DNA of 64,000 nt from Roseovarius pacificus (GCF_900142665.1 NZ_FRBR01000001.1:868001-932000), one strand, 5' to 3'. Shown: positions 1 to 9,356, counted from the first letter of the stretch. Translations and numbers: made by a program. The notes: generated by a model not told the origin, from the sequence alone.

Positions 1-2311
1 ACATGAACGGCCACATCCCGCCCTCAATCGGCGCATCCAGCACCCCGTTCAGCACCTCGCGCGCCCTGGGCCCGGCCACCGCGAACTGCGCCCATTGCTC
101 GGTGACCGAAGTGAAGCGCAGATCCCATTCCGGGTGCAGGCACTGATGCACGAACTCCAGATGCCGCATCACCTGCCCCGCCGCCGCGGTGGTGGTGGTC
201 ATCAGGAAATGATCCTCGCCAAGTCGCGCAGTGGTGCCGTCATCCATCACATGCCCGTCCTCGCGCAACATCAGCCCATAGCGCACCCGCCCGACCTTGA
301 GCGTCGAAAACCGGTTGGCATAGACGAAATCCAGAAAACGCCCGGCATCCGGCCCCTGTATGTCGATCTTGCCAAGGGTCGAGACATCCGCCACCCCGAC
401 CGCCTGCCGCACCATCCGAACCTCGCGATCGCAGGACTGCCGCCAATGGGTTTCGCCCCCGGCCGGAAAATAGCCGGGCCGAAACCACAGCCCGGCTTCG
501 ATCATCTCCGCGCCGCGCTGTACGCTGGCCCCGTGCGAGGTGGTCAGCCGCTCCGGCGCAAAGCCACGCCCCCGCCCACCCGCACCAAGCGCGGCAATCG
601 CCACCGGCGTATAGGGCGGGCGATAGGTGGTCGTGCCGGTTTCCGGGATACCCTGCCCAGTGGTGTCGGCCAGCACCGCCAAAGCTCCGATATTCGAGGT
701 CTTGCCCTGATCCGGGGCCATGCCTTGCGTGGTGTAGCGCTTCATGTGCTCGACCGAGCGGAAGTTTTCGGCCGCCGCCAACTGCACATCCTTGACCGTC
801 ACGTCATTCTGGAAATCCAGCCACGCACGCCCCTTGCCCGGCACATGCCACAGCGGCTGAATGTCATAGGCCCCGTCCTCGGCACGCGGCACCGGAACCT
901 CCGGCACGCTCAGGCCCATTTCCTCCAATGCCGCCCGCGCGGCCCGCGCACCGCTCTCCAGACAAGCCTGCGTCGAGAACACGCCATTGCACGCCCCGGC
1001 GGCGCGCAACCCCGGCACCGCACCCTCGCGCGGGACGAAGCCGGCGATTTGTGCGTTCCAGTCGGGCCGCCCGCCCATATGACAGGTCAAATGCACCGTC
1101 GGGTTCCAGCCGCCCGAGATGCCCAGACAATCCGCTTGTATCCTGTCCGTACCGCGCGGCCCGGTCAGCGTGATCGCCTCCAGCCCCTTGCGCCCCTGGG
1201 CGTCGCACACCTGCATTCCGGGATAGAACGGCACGTCGAACTCGCACTTGGCCCCGTGCCGCGCGTCAATCAGCGCGGCCACATGCACCCCCGCCGCCAG
1301 TAGGTCAGACGCCGTGCGATGCGCACCGTCGGTATTGCCGAACACCGCCACACGCTGGCCCGGTGCCACTCGCCAGCGATTGACATAGCCCCGCACGGCC
1401 CCCGCCGTCATGATACCGGGCCGGTCGTTATTGGCGAATGCCACAGGACGCTCCAGCGCGCCCGCCGCCAGCACCGCGCGCCGCGCCACGATCCGCCAGA
1501 AACACTCGCGCGGAGCACCGTCCCGTGCCGCCACATCGGGGGCCAGCCGCTCCAACGCGCCATAGGTGCCCTGATCGTAGGCCCCGATCACGCTGGTGCG
1601 CGGCATCAGGCGCACATTGTCCATCCCGGCCAGCTCCGCCCGGATATCCGCGGCCCAGACATGCCCCGGACGCCCGTCCACCTCGATCCGCTCCAGCGTC
1701 AGCCGCCCGCCGGGGCGCGTCTCCTCGTCGGCCAGGATCACGTCCGCCCCGGCGCGCGCCGCCACCAGTGCGGCCATCAGCCCGGCAGGCCCCGCCCCAA
1801 TCACCAGAAGATCGCAATGCGCAAAGGCCTTTTCGTACCGCTCCGCCGCCGCCTCGCGCGACAGCGCGCCCAACCCGGCGGCGCGGCGGATCACCGGCTC
1901 GTAAACACGTTCCCAGAAGGCCCGGGGCCACATGAAGGTCTTGTAATAAAACCCCGCCCCCAGAAACGGCGCGGCAAGGTCATTGATGCCCATCACGTCG
2001 AAATCGACCGACGGCCACGCGTTCTGGCTGCGCGCCTCCAGCCCCTCGTACAGTTCCAGCGTGGTCGCGCGCAGGTTGGGTTCCTGCCCCGGCCCCTTGC
2101 CCACGGTGACAAGCGCGTTCGGCTCTTCGCTGCCGGTCGTGAACACGCCGCGCGGACGGTGATACTTGAACGAGCGCCCCACCACGCGCAACCCGTTGGC
2201 CATCAGCGCCGAGGCCAGCGTGTCGCCCTGAAATCCCCAGTATTCGCGCCCGTCGAAGCGGAATTTCAGCCGCCGCTCGCGGTTGATCAGGCCCTCGCCG
2301 CCGATCCTCAT
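1..2311 (-). CDS. soxA: Sarcosine oxidase alpha subunit, 3' end beyond the window
   Basis: The frame is open from the ATG at 2311 to base 1, about 770 of the roughly 1000 residues usual for this subunit, so the C-terminus lies outside the window. SoxA is the large flavoprotein subunit of heterotetrameric sarcosine oxidase, which converts sarcosine to glycine, passing the methyl carbon to tetrahydrofolate. Visible are an N-terminal ferredoxin-like part (FDGREYWGFQGDTLASAL), a dinucleotide-binding motif (LLVIGAGPAGLMAAL, about residue 165) and, near the left edge, the start of the GcvT-like folate-binding domain (ADVSTLGKIDIQGPDAGRFL). The start codon overlaps the soxD stop (ATGA), so the genes are probably translationally coupled. 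soxG is expected just outside the window. Confidence 0.95.
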   Translation of the reverse strand, partial: MRIGGEGLINRERRLKFRFDGREYWGFQGDTLASALMANGLRVVGRSFKYHRPRGVFTTGSEEPNALVTVGKGPGQEPNLRATTLELYEGLEARSQNAWPSVDFDVMGINDLAAPFLGAGFYYKTFMWPRAFWERVYEPVIRRAAGLGALSREAAAERYEKAFAHCDLLVIGAGPAGLMAALVAARAGADVILADEETRPGGRLTLERIEVDGRPGHVWAADIRAELAGMDNVRLMPRTSVIGAYDQGTYGALERLAPDVAARDGAPRECFWRIVARRAVLAAGALERPVAFANNDRPGIMTAGAVRGYVNRWRVAPGQRVAVFGNTDGAHRTASDLLAAGVHVAALIDARHGAKCEFDVPFYPGMQVCDAQGRKGLEAITLTGPRGTDRIQADCLGISGGWNPTVHLTCHMGGRPDWNAQIAGFVPREGAVPGLRAAGACNGVFSTQACLESGARAARAALEEMGLSVPEVPVPRAEDGAYDIQPLWHVPGKGRAWLDFQNDVTVKDVQLAAAENFRSVEHMKRYTTQGMAPDQGKTSNIGALAVLADTTGQGIPETGTTTYRPPYTPVAIAALGAGGRGRGFAPERLTTSHGASVQRGAEMIEAGLWFRPGYFPAGGETHWRQSCDREVRMVRQAVGVADVSTLGKIDIQGPDAGRFLDFVYANRFSTLKVGRVRYGLMLREDGHVMDDGTTARLGEDHFLMTTTTAAAGQVMRHLEFVHQCLHPEWDLRFTSVTEQWAQFAVAGPRAREVLNGVLDAPIEGGMWPFM

Positions 2312-2580
2312 GCGCCCGTCCTCTTGGCATCCGTGGCCAGTTCGACCTCCAACACCTCATGGGTGGCCGTGTTGCGCATCACCACCAGCCACGCACCGCA
2401 GCCCATTTCGTGATGCCACAGGTCACGGGTCACGCCACACGGGTTTTCGCGATTGTGAATATAATCGTCCCACGCCGCCTCCCCGGCCTCCGGTTCGGGC
2501 CGGGTCAGGGCCACCGCCGCGCCCTGATAATAGAATTCGCGCCGGTCCCGCTCACCGCATAGCGGACAGGTGATCCTCAT
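2308..2580 (-). CDS. soxD: Sarcosine oxidase delta subunit
   Basis: A 90-residue protein of typical SoxD size. The N-terminus MRITCPLCGERDRREF supplies the CPxCG zinc-ribbon half, and the YxGAA / HxxGC segments (FYYQGAAVAL, HHEMGCGAWL) are family hallmarks. It is the small zinc-binding subunit of the heterotetrameric enzyme. A GGGGAGGG ribosome-binding site lies just upstream of the ATG at 2580. It sits 63 nt downstream of soxB and overlaps soxA by 4 nt, the standard soxBDA(G) operon order. Confidence 0.96.
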   Translation of the reverse strand: MRITCPLCGERDRREFYYQGAAVALTRPEPEAGEAAWDDYIHNRENPCGVTRDLWHHEMGCGAWLVVMRNTATHEVLEVELATDAKRTGA

Positions 2581-2643
2581 TGCGCCCTCCCCGGCTTTGT
2601 CTCGGTCAAAATACTCATATCCCGCCCTCTCGGACCTGCGCCG

Positions 2644-3897
2644 TCAGTGCAGGCTGTGCTGGCTGCCGGTGCCTTCTTCGTCCATCAGCCCCCGGCCCGT
2701 GCGGAACCGGTCCAGCCGGAACCGCGCCGCCGGGCCGTGGTGGCGATCCGTCGCCACCAGATGCGCCATGGAAAAGCCCGAGCCCGGCACCGCCTTGAAC
2801 CCGCCATAGCACCAACCGCAATTCAGATAGAGCCCGCCGATCCCCGAATGGTCGATGATGGGCGAGCCATCCGGCGTCATGTCCATGATCCCGCCCCAGC
2901 TGCGCAGGACCTTCGCCTTGCCGATCATCGGCATCAGGGCCATGCCGGCCTCCATGACATGCTCGACCAAAGGCAGGTTCCCGCGCGCCGCGTACGAGGC
3001 ATACATATCCAGATCGCCCCCGAACACCAGCCCGCCCTTGTCCGACTGACTGATATAGAAATGCCCCATGCCAAAGCTCACCACATGGTCGACCACCGGC
3101 TTCAGCCCCTCGGTGACGAACGCCTGCAAGACATGGCTTTCGATCGGCAGGCGCATCCCCGCCATCGCCGCCACCTGGCTCGATCGCCCGGCCACGATCA
3201 CCGCGACCTTCTTTGCCCGGATCGCGCCGCGGCTGGTCTGCACCCCGGTCACGCGCCCGCCCTCGATGTCGATCCCCGTCACCTCGCAATTCTGGATCAG
3301 GTCGACGCCCCGGTCGCTGGCGCCGCGCGCATAGCCCCAGGCCACCGCGTCATGACGCGCCGTGCCCGCGCGCCTCTGCAGAATGCCGCCATGTATCGGA
3401 AACCGCGCCTGTTCATAGTCGAGATAGGGCAGGATCTTCTTCAACTGCGGCACGTCCAGCAACTCGGCATCGTCGCCCTGATTGCGGATCGCGTTGCCCC
3501 GCCGGATCGCCGCATCGCGCTGCGCATCGGAATGAAACAGCCCGATCTGCCCGCGCTGGCTGTGCATCACGTTATAGTTCAGGTCCGCCTCCAGCCCCTC
3601 CCACAGTTTCAGGGAATGGCTGTAGAACTCCGAATTGCCGGGCAGGAAGTAATTGGCGCGCACGATGGTGGTGTTGCGCCCCACGTTCCCGCCGCCCAGA
3701 TATCCCTTTTCCAGAACGGCGACATTGGTGATCCCGTGTTCCCGCGCCAGGTAATAGGCCGTGGACAGCCCATGCCCGCCGCCGCCGATGATCACCACGT
3801 CATAGGCATCCCCGGGCTCTGCATCGCGCCATTGCGCCTGCCAGCCCTTGTTTCCGCTCAAGCCTTCCCTGAGAACGCGCAGACCTGAAAACCGCAT
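2644..3897 (-). CDS. soxB: Sarcosine oxidase beta subunit
   Basis: A 417-residue FAD-dependent oxidoreductase of the DAO family carrying the sarcosine-oxidising site. A Rossmann motif (VVIIGGGGHGLSTAYYL) lies near residue 35. The HDAVAWGY segment near residue 182 supplies the histidine expected to bind FMN covalently. The frame extends upstream to a TTG at 3945, but the ATG at 3897 has an AGGGAG ribosome-binding site and gives the usual SoxB length, so it is chosen. First gene of the sox operon. It is separated from the upstream glutamate dehydrogenase by a 12-bp hairpin, so it probably has its own promoter. Confidence 0.95.
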   Translation of the reverse strand: MRFSGLRVLREGLSGNKGWQAQWRDAEPGDAYDVVIIGGGGHGLSTAYYLAREHGITNVAVLEKGYLGGGNVGRNTTIVRANYFLPGNSEFYSHSLKLWEGLEADLNYNVMHSQRGQIGLFHSDAQRDAAIRRGNAIRNQGDDAELLDVPQLKKILPYLDYEQARFPIHGGILQRRAGTARHDAVAWGYARGASDRGVDLIQNCEVTGIDIEGGRVTGVQTSRGAIRAKKVAVIVAGRSSQVAAMAGMRLPIESHVLQAFVTEGLKPVVDHVVSFGMGHFYISQSDKGGLVFGGDLDMYASYAARGNLPLVEHVMEAGMALMPMIGKAKVLRSWGGIMDMTPDGSPIIDHSGIGGLYLNCGWCYGGFKAVPGSGFSMAHLVATDRHHGPAARFRLDRFRTGRGLMDEEGTGSQHSLH

Positions 3898-3966
3898 CAC
3901 CCACTCCCTGATCCTTCCCTGGAACTGAACCAAGAGCCCACTCAAAACGCAATGATCAAAACGGCG

Positions 3967-3993
3967 AATGGCCGGGGCAACGCCCCGGCCATT
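3967..3993 (-). terminator. Hairpin terminator between glutamate dehydrogenase and soxB
   Basis: A perfect 12-bp inverted repeat: AATGGCCGGGGC at 3967-3978, loop AAC, GCCCCGGCCATT at 3982-3993. On the minus strand it lies about 50 nt after the glutamate dehydrogenase stop and is followed by a short T-containing stretch (CGCCGTTTTGATC). It precedes the soxB start by about 70 nt. The stem is seen directly; terminator function is inferred. Confidence 0.8.
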
Positions 3994-4041
3994 TCAGTAT
4001 CGGATGACAAGATGTGCGCGCCGCGGCGCGCCAGCCTGACG

Positions 4042-5472
4042 CTACAGCCCGAGCGCGCGATAGCTGGCCGCAACCTTCTCGATCGACACCAGATAGGCCG
4101 CGGTACGCAGGTCGTCGCAATCCTCGCGCGAGTGCCAGATCTCGCGCATGGACTGGTAGGCCGTGCGCATCGTGTCGTCCAGCCCCGAACGCACCAGTTC
4201 CAGCTCACCCGCGCCGCGCAGGTATCTCTCCTTGAAATTGGGCGACATGGTCCAGGCATCGCCCAGATGATCGTCCAGCTTTTCCAGTTCGCGCACGATC
4301 AGTTCATGGCGTGCCTCTTCCTGGCGGCGGCCCATGCGGCCAAAGCGGATATGGCTCAGGTTCTTGACCCATTCGAAATACGATACCGTCACACCGCCCG
4401 CGTTGGCATACATGTCGGGGATGATCACAATCCCCTTGTTGCGCAGAATCTCATCTGCTCCGGCGGTCACCGGCCCGTTCGCCGCCTCGATGATCAGCGG
4501 GGCCTTGATGTTGTCGGCATTGCCAAGGTTGATCACCCCTTCCAGCGCGGCCGGGATCAGGATATCGCACTCTTCCTCCAGATATTTCGATCCGTCCCGG
4601 ATGAACTGCCCGGACGGATATCCATCGACCCCGCCATGTTTGGCGATCCATTTGTGCAGTTCTTCGATATTCAGACCTTCGGGATCATAAAGGCCACCAT
4701 CCCGTTCGATCACCGCGATGATTTTGCAACCGTCTTCTTCGCTCAGGAACTTGGCGGCGTGATACCCCACGTTGCCAAGGCCCTGTACGATCACACGCTT
4801 GCCATCGAGCGACCCGCTCAGACCGGCAACCTTGATATCCTCGGGGTGGCGGAAAAATTCACGCAGGGCATATTGCACGCCCCGGCCCGTGGCCTCGGTC
4901 CGGCCCTGAATGCCGCCCGCGTTCACCGGCTTGCCGGTCACGCAGGCCCGCGCGTTGATATCGGTGGTGTTCATGCGCCGGTACTGATCGGCGATCCATG
5001 CCATTTCACGTTCGCCCGTCCCCATATCGGGGGCCGGCACGTTCTGACTGGGGTGGATCAGGTCGCGCTTGGCCAGTTCATAGGCGAACCGGCGGGTAAT
5101 CCGTTCAAGTTCGTACTCGTCCCATTCGCGCGGGTCCACGCACAAACCGCCCTTCGAGCCGCCAAACGGCGCCTCCACCAGTGCGCATTTGTAGGTCATC
5201 AGCGCGGCCAGAGCCTCGACCTCGTCCTGATTGACCTCGGTGGCGTAGCGGATACCGCCCTTGACCGGCTCCATATGTTCCGAATGAACACTGCGGTAGC
5301 CCACGAATGTATGCATCTCGCCGCGCAGGCGCACACCGAACCGCACCGTGTATGTCGCGTTGCAGACCCTGATCTTTTCCTCCATGCCGGGCGGCAGATC
5401 CATCAGCGCCACCGCGCGGTTGAACATCAGGTCCACGCTTTCGCGAAAGGTCGGTTCTTTAATGGCTGACAT
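4042..5472 (-). CDS. Glutamate dehydrogenase (Glu/Leu/Phe/Val dehydrogenase family)
   Basis: A 476-residue enzyme that interconverts glutamate with 2-oxoglutarate and ammonia using NAD(P)H. The catalytic lysine motif is PFGGSKGGLCVDP near residue 125. The dinucleotide-binding motif VIVQGLGNVGYHAA follows near residue 235. ANGPVTAGAD and YANAGGVTVSYFEW are typical of the C-terminal domain. ATG at 5472 is preferred over the adjacent GTG at 5475 because AAGGGAG lies at good spacing. Its position beside sox genes suggests use of amino nitrogen from methylated amines, but the terminator between them argues for separate transcription. Cofactor preference cannot be read from the sequence. Confidence 0.93.
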   Translation of the reverse strand: MSAIKEPTFRESVDLMFNRAVALMDLPPGMEEKIRVCNATYTVRFGVRLRGEMHTFVGYRSVHSEHMEPVKGGIRYATEVNQDEVEALAALMTYKCALVEAPFGGSKGGLCVDPREWDEYELERITRRFAYELAKRDLIHPSQNVPAPDMGTGEREMAWIADQYRRMNTTDINARACVTGKPVNAGGIQGRTEATGRGVQYALREFFRHPEDIKVAGLSGSLDGKRVIVQGLGNVGYHAAKFLSEEDGCKIIAVIERDGGLYDPEGLNIEELHKWIAKHGGVDGYPSGQFIRDGSKYLEEECDILIPAALEGVINLGNADNIKAPLIIEAANGPVTAGADEILRNKGIVIIPDMYANAGGVTVSYFEWVKNLSHIRFGRMGRRQEEARHELIVRELEKLDDHLGDAWTMSPNFKERYLRGAGELELVRSGLDDTMRTAYQSMREIWHSREDCDDLRTAAYLVSIEKVAASYRALGL

Positions 5473-5836
5473 CACGGGTCTCCCTTATACCTCCGGAGTG
5501 TCTCCGGCCGCTGCGATCAATACACCGCAATCGTGGGAACATGGTTAATGCCTGCGACAATTTTGTCCACCCATACCGCCTGAAACTTGTGCAATTCGTT
5601 TTCACCCCCCAAAATCACCTTGACAACCATGACGCGAACTGTTGGTTTACCCCTGCCGGACCACAGCATTGTCGGAACTTCGCGAACAATGATCGGGACT
5701 CGGCAAGATTGCGTAAAATCTCCGTATAAACAATGCATTAGAGGCGGTTTTTCGCCTTATTTTCGCCATATAATTCATTAATACAGCCTGCCTCGGAGTC
5801 CGTTACAGGGGATGTTTTCCCCCGAAAGGTGTGAGC
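5473..5836. other. Intergenic region between divergent glutamate dehydrogenase and TadG-like genes
   Basis: About 360 bp without a convincing gene, moderately AT-rich compared with its surroundings. It must hold the promoters for both divergent genes. A TTGACA hexamer at 5620-5625 and a TATAAA at 5725-5730 are present, but neither has a good partner at 16-18 nt. Short overlapping frames here have no protein-like character. Confidence 0.5.
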
Positions 5837-7753
5837 ATGACAGGTTCGGCTAAGACGCATTTCAAACGTGCAATGATCGCTTCATGGAGCGCGCTGAAAT
5901 TTCCCGAAAAATTCAATGCACGGGCCCGTGCGTTCGCCTCCGAAGACTCCGGCGCGATGGTCATTCTCGCGCTCTTCTTCTTTGTCATAATGCTGGCCGC
6001 TGCGGGCCTTGGTATCGACACGATGCGCCACGAAATGCAGCGCACGCACATTCAGGCGACGCTGGACAGCGCCGTGCTTGCGGGTGCGGGCGCTCCGGCC
6101 GGAGCGACAAATGAGGATATCAAGAACATCGTCGAAGATTACTTCGACGCCGCCGGATTGCAGGAATACCTGCACGAGATCGACCCCGACAAGGATATCG
6201 ACGCCGGCATCAACAGCAAACGCGTGACGGCCTCCGCCTCGATGACGATGAACACGTTGCTGATGAAACTGTCGGGGATCGACACGCTGAACGCAGGGGG
6301 CGTCTCCACAGCCGCCATCGCATCGCCCAAGATGGAAATCGTTCTGGCGCTCGACGTGTCGGGCTCGATGGCCGGCACCCGCCTGACAAAACTGAAGGAA
6401 GCTGCCAAGGAATTCGTCAGCGACGTCCTGAACAAGTCGGACGAAGGCTCCACCACCATTTCCATCGTTCCCTACAGCTGGAACGTCACCCCGCCAAAGG
6501 AAATATTCGACGTGCTTGCAGTCGACAAGCAGCATGGCTACTCAACCTGTCTGGACTTCACCGACGATGAATTCAACAGTTCCTCGATCGACCCCGATCG
6601 CGCCTATGCCCAGACGATTTTCACCTCGGTCTATGGCGATTTCGGCGAGGTCGGCAATGGCAACGTGGAATACGGCAGCTCGAGCGCCTATAACCGCACG
6701 TGCTTTACCGACGACTATTTCCGCATCCTGCCTTACGCAAGCACCTATGCCCCGCTGGCGGCGAAGATCGACTCGCTCAAGGCCGCAGGCAGTACCTCGG
6801 CGGACATGGGCATGAAATGGGCCTCCGCGTTGATCGACCCGGCATTCCGCCCGGTGGTCGCCGACCTTCAGAAAGACCGCGCAGGAACCGACGAATACGG
6901 CAATCCCATCATCTACAACATCGTCAACCCCGATATCAACGACCTGCCCGCGCTCTACACGACGGGTCAGGTGCGCAAGATCATCATCCTGATGGGCGAT
7001 GGCGCAAACGACTGGTCCTATCATCTGAATGACCCCAATGACCTGATCGACCCGGACGTGCCCAAGCATCACACCTGGAACGACTACCGCGGGCCGAACT
7101 CAAACCTCTATTTCGTCAAATACAACGAAAAGAAATTCGAACGCGCCAAACTGGTGGACCGGTACGACAGGATCCTCGAGTATTCGACCCGCGAGTCCGA
7201 TTGCGGCACCGATGAATACGAGCGGAGCGGCTGGTGGGGCGGACAGACCTATGTCGGCACCTGGGAGTGTGACTACACCCGCGGCAGCGAAGAGTTGACC
7301 GGATACTACATCTACACGCCCAGAAAATCCAAAGACTACTACGAACCGGAGAACAACAACTATTACTCGAGCCTCGACGATCTTTACCCCTACATCATCG
7401 AACAAACTTCCCTGAAGTGGGAAGAAGCCTGGGGTATGATGTCACCGGATTACTATCGCCGTGTCAGCGGCGACAGCACCCCCGACGACCAGTTCTCGCG
7501 CTATGGCTCGGGCAGCATCAGCCCGTCCGACAAGGACAGCCGCATGAGCTCGATCTGTGCCGCGACCAAGGAAAAGGACAATGTCCTGATCTTCACCATC
7601 GCCTTTGAGATGGGCACTCAGAGCAGTGCCGCGGGCAAGCTCAGGAACTGCGCCTCGGAAGAAGACTATCACTATAACGCCAACACGGTGAACATCAAAC
7701 AGGCCTTCGGCTCCATCGCCGCCAATGTCCAGAAGCTGAGGCTCACCCAGTGA
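5837..7753 (+). CDS. TadG-like pilus-assembly protein with von Willebrand factor A domain
   Basis: A 638-residue protein. The N-terminus has a TadE/G-type membrane segment after a positively charged stretch (ASEDSGAMVILALFFFVIML, about residues 36-60), followed by the Flp-secretion-like region typical of TadG. A vWA domain starts at LALDVSGSMAGTRL near residue 173, with the DxSxS metal-binding motif intact. The later half is rich in Tyr and Asp (for example KSKDYYEPENNNYYSS). ATG at 5837 is preferred over GTG at 5831 because GAAAGG is then well placed. First of three overlapping genes; it probably acts at the inner membrane or periplasm in Flp/Tad pilus assembly or adhesion. Confidence 0.85.
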   Translation: MTGSAKTHFKRAMIASWSALKFPEKFNARARAFASEDSGAMVILALFFFVIMLAAAGLGIDTMRHEMQRTHIQATLDSAVLAGAGAPAGATNEDIKNIVEDYFDAAGLQEYLHEIDPDKDIDAGINSKRVTASASMTMNTLLMKLSGIDTLNAGGVSTAAIASPKMEIVLALDVSGSMAGTRLTKLKEAAKEFVSDVLNKSDEGSTTISIVPYSWNVTPPKEIFDVLAVDKQHGYSTCLDFTDDEFNSSSIDPDRAYAQTIFTSVYGDFGEVGNGNVEYGSSSAYNRTCFTDDYFRILPYASTYAPLAAKIDSLKAAGSTSADMGMKWASALIDPAFRPVVADLQKDRAGTDEYGNPIIYNIVNPDINDLPALYTTGQVRKIIILMGDGANDWSYHLNDPNDLIDPDVPKHHTWNDYRGPNSNLYFVKYNEKKFERAKLVDRYDRILEYSTRESDCGTDEYERSGWWGGQTYVGTWECDYTRGSEELTGYYIYTPRKSKDYYEPENNNYYSSLDDLYPYIIEQTSLKWEEAWGMMSPDYYRRVSGDSTPDDQFSRYGSGSISPSDKDSRMSSICAATKEKDNVLIFTIAFEMGTQSSAAGKLRNCASEEDYHYNANTVNIKQAFGSIAANVQKLRLTQ

Positions 7754-8283
7754 TCCGTTTCCTTCGCAGCAGGCTTGCGCGGTTCAGGCGCGACGACGAG
7801 GGCAACGCCTCGGTCGAGTTCGTGATCATCGTCCCTGTGTTCATCGCACTGCTGGTGTTTTCGATCGAACTCAGCCTGATCACGTTGCGCCACGCGCTTC
7901 TGGAACGCGGCCTCGATCTGACCGTGCGGCAAATCCGGCTGGGCTACGCCATCCCGCCCGATCACCCCACGATCAAGAACATGGTTTGCGATTTTTCCAG
8001 GCTGGGCGGAAACTGCAAGGAAAACCTGCGGCTTGAAATGAAGCCCGTGGACATCCGCGCCTATGCCAGCCTCGATCCGGTTCCCGATTGCACCGACGCC
8101 GCGGAACCGACCAGGCCCGTGCGAAAATTCGATCCCGGCCAGACCAACCAGCTCATGCTGTTGCGCGCCTGCCTGAAATACAGCCCGCTCATGCCCGAAG
8201 CGACGCTCGGCAGGGCATTGAAAAAAGACAGCAGCGGGCAGGCCGCCGTGGTGTCTATGGCCGCTTTCGTACAAGAGCCATGA
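7750..8283 (+). CDS. TadE-like pseudopilin family protein
   Basis: A 177-residue protein with a short basic N-terminus (MIRFLRSRLARFRRDDEGNA), the conserved Glu motif SVEFVIIVPVF and a single membrane helix at about residues 22-45. This architecture defines TadE-like minor pseudopilins. The GTG start overlaps the preceding stop (GTGA), so translation is coupled to the TadG-like gene. It is expected in the inner membrane with its C-terminal domain in the periplasm. Three cysteines (Cys-Asp-Phe, Asn-Cys-Lys, Asp-Cys-Thr regions) might form disulfides. Confidence 0.85.
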   Translation: MIRFLRSRLARFRRDDEGNASVEFVIIVPVFIALLVFSIELSLITLRHALLERGLDLTVRQIRLGYAIPPDHPTIKNMVCDFSRLGGNCKENLRLEMKPVDIRAYASLDPVPDCTDAAEPTRPVRKFDPGQTNQLMLLRACLKYSPLMPEATLGRALKKDSSGQAAVVSMAAFVQEP

Positions 8284-8855
8284 GTAAAATGCCGATGTTC
8301 ATTCACCTGAAAAATTATCTCGCCCGCTTTCGCGACGCCACCCACGGCACCGTGACCGTCGAGGCCGTGATCATCGTCCCGATCCTGTTCTGGGCCGTCG
8401 CGGCGACCTCCGAATTTTTCGAGATGTACCGCTACAAGAGCATCCGCGAAAAGGCGAGCTATACGGTCGTCGACATGATCTCGCGCGAACAAAGCAGCCT
8501 GACGCCGACCTATATCGACAACACCAAGACCCTGTTCGACGATTTCACCAACAGCACCACCCAGGACCAGATCCGCATATCGGTCATCATCTATAACAAG
8601 GACGATGACGAATACGCCATCGTCTGGTCACAGGTCCGCGGCACCGGGCCACTCAAGGAACTGACCACCGACGAGATCAGGACCAGGCACGACATCCTGC
8701 CGATCATGGGCAATGGCGAACACCTGATTCAGGTCGAATCCTATTCCAAATACCATCCTGCGCTGGCTGTCGGTTTTGACAAGGATATCGGCGTCGAGAC
8801 CCGTGTTTTCACCAGCCCACGCTTCGCCGAACAGGTCAAATGCATCGGCTGCTGA
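8280..8855 (+). CDS. TadE/TadF-like pseudopilin family protein
   Basis: A 191-residue protein. An in-frame extension reaches upstream, but the ATG at 8280 overlaps the previous stop (ATGA), and only from there does the product have the family layout. It has an arginine-containing N-terminus, GTVTVEAVIIVPILFWAV with the conserved Glu at the edge of the membrane helix (about residues 22-45), and a soluble C-terminal domain ending in CIGC. Third gene of a translationally coupled trio. No CpaF ATPase, TadBC platform or flp pilin is in the window, so the rest of the machinery must be encoded elsewhere. Confidence 0.83.
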   Translation: MSKMPMFIHLKNYLARFRDATHGTVTVEAVIIVPILFWAVAATSEFFEMYRYKSIREKASYTVVDMISREQSSLTPTYIDNTKTLFDDFTNSTTQDQIRISVIIYNKDDDEYAIVWSQVRGTGPLKELTTDEIRTRHDILPIMGNGEHLIQVESYSKYHPALAVGFDKDIGVETRVFTSPRFAEQVKCIGC

Positions 8856-8873
8856 GCCGATCGTCCCCCGGCC

Positions 8874-9356
8874 TCAGCGGTCTTCCAATATCAACGCCGA
8901 CAGGATTTCGGCCATCGCCTTGGCCTGGTGGCCCGGCGTGACACCGCCCACCCCCACCCGGCGGCCCATGCGCCACCACAGGCCCGGCTCCCACCGCCTG
9001 CGCCCCGTGTCCGCCCCTGCCCGCAGGCGCAGCATGAACCCGTTTGACGGCTTGAAGGCGAACGCCCCGCGTTCGACCGCCTCCACATCGGCGACCCGCG
9101 CCAGCACCTCGCCCGACGAGCTGCGCACCTCACTGCGCGTCAGTTCCAGCCGGTGCGCCGTCGCCCGGCGCATCCTCTCCGCCAGCCACAGCGCCCCGAT
9201 GCCCAGAACCAGCAGGAACGCCATCCATACCGGGTTTTCCGGCGGGCGCGCCAGCGCCACGTAAACCGCGACCACCCCCAGAACCAGTATCGCGCCCAGC
9301 CCCAGCACCCGCCGCGGGGCCGAGGCGGAAATCACCGCCAGCACCTCATCGCTCAT
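8874..9356 (-). CDS. Conserved two-helix inner membrane protein
   Basis: A 160-residue protein with two adjacent hydrophobic helices (about residues 15-35 and 43-60), followed by a basic, soluble C-terminal half containing ADVEAVERGAFAFKPSNGF and GLWWRMGRRVGVGGV. I recognise this as a conserved hypothetical of Rhodobacteraceae but know no function. The ATG at 9356 has AAGGAG at 6-nt spacing; an upstream Met at 9419 lacks one. Divergent from the pirin gene and convergent with the TadE-like genes. Confidence 0.8.
   Translation of the reverse strand: MSDEVLAVISASAPRRVLGLGAILVLGVVAVYVALARPPENPVWMAFLLVLGIGALWLAERMRRATAHRLELTRSEVRSSSGEVLARVADVEAVERGAFAFKPSNGFMLRLRAGADTGRRRWEPGLWWRMGRRVGVGGVTPGHQAKAMAEILSALILEDR

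Noticed and set aside
95..2413. Long plus-strand frames (95-1303, 1319-2413) opposite soxA
   Set aside because: They are Arg/His/Pro-rich mirror translations of the soxA coding strand, with no domain or ribosome-binding site; soxA is continuous on the minus strand.
3943..3945. TTG at 3945 as soxB start
   Set aside because: It adds 16 residues not expected in SoxB, while ATG at 3897 has a clear AGGGAG and the usual length.
3952..5469. 505-codon plus-strand frame opposite glutamate dehydrogenase
   Set aside because: Antisense shadow in high-GC DNA; the minus-strand product matches glutamate dehydrogenase along its full length.
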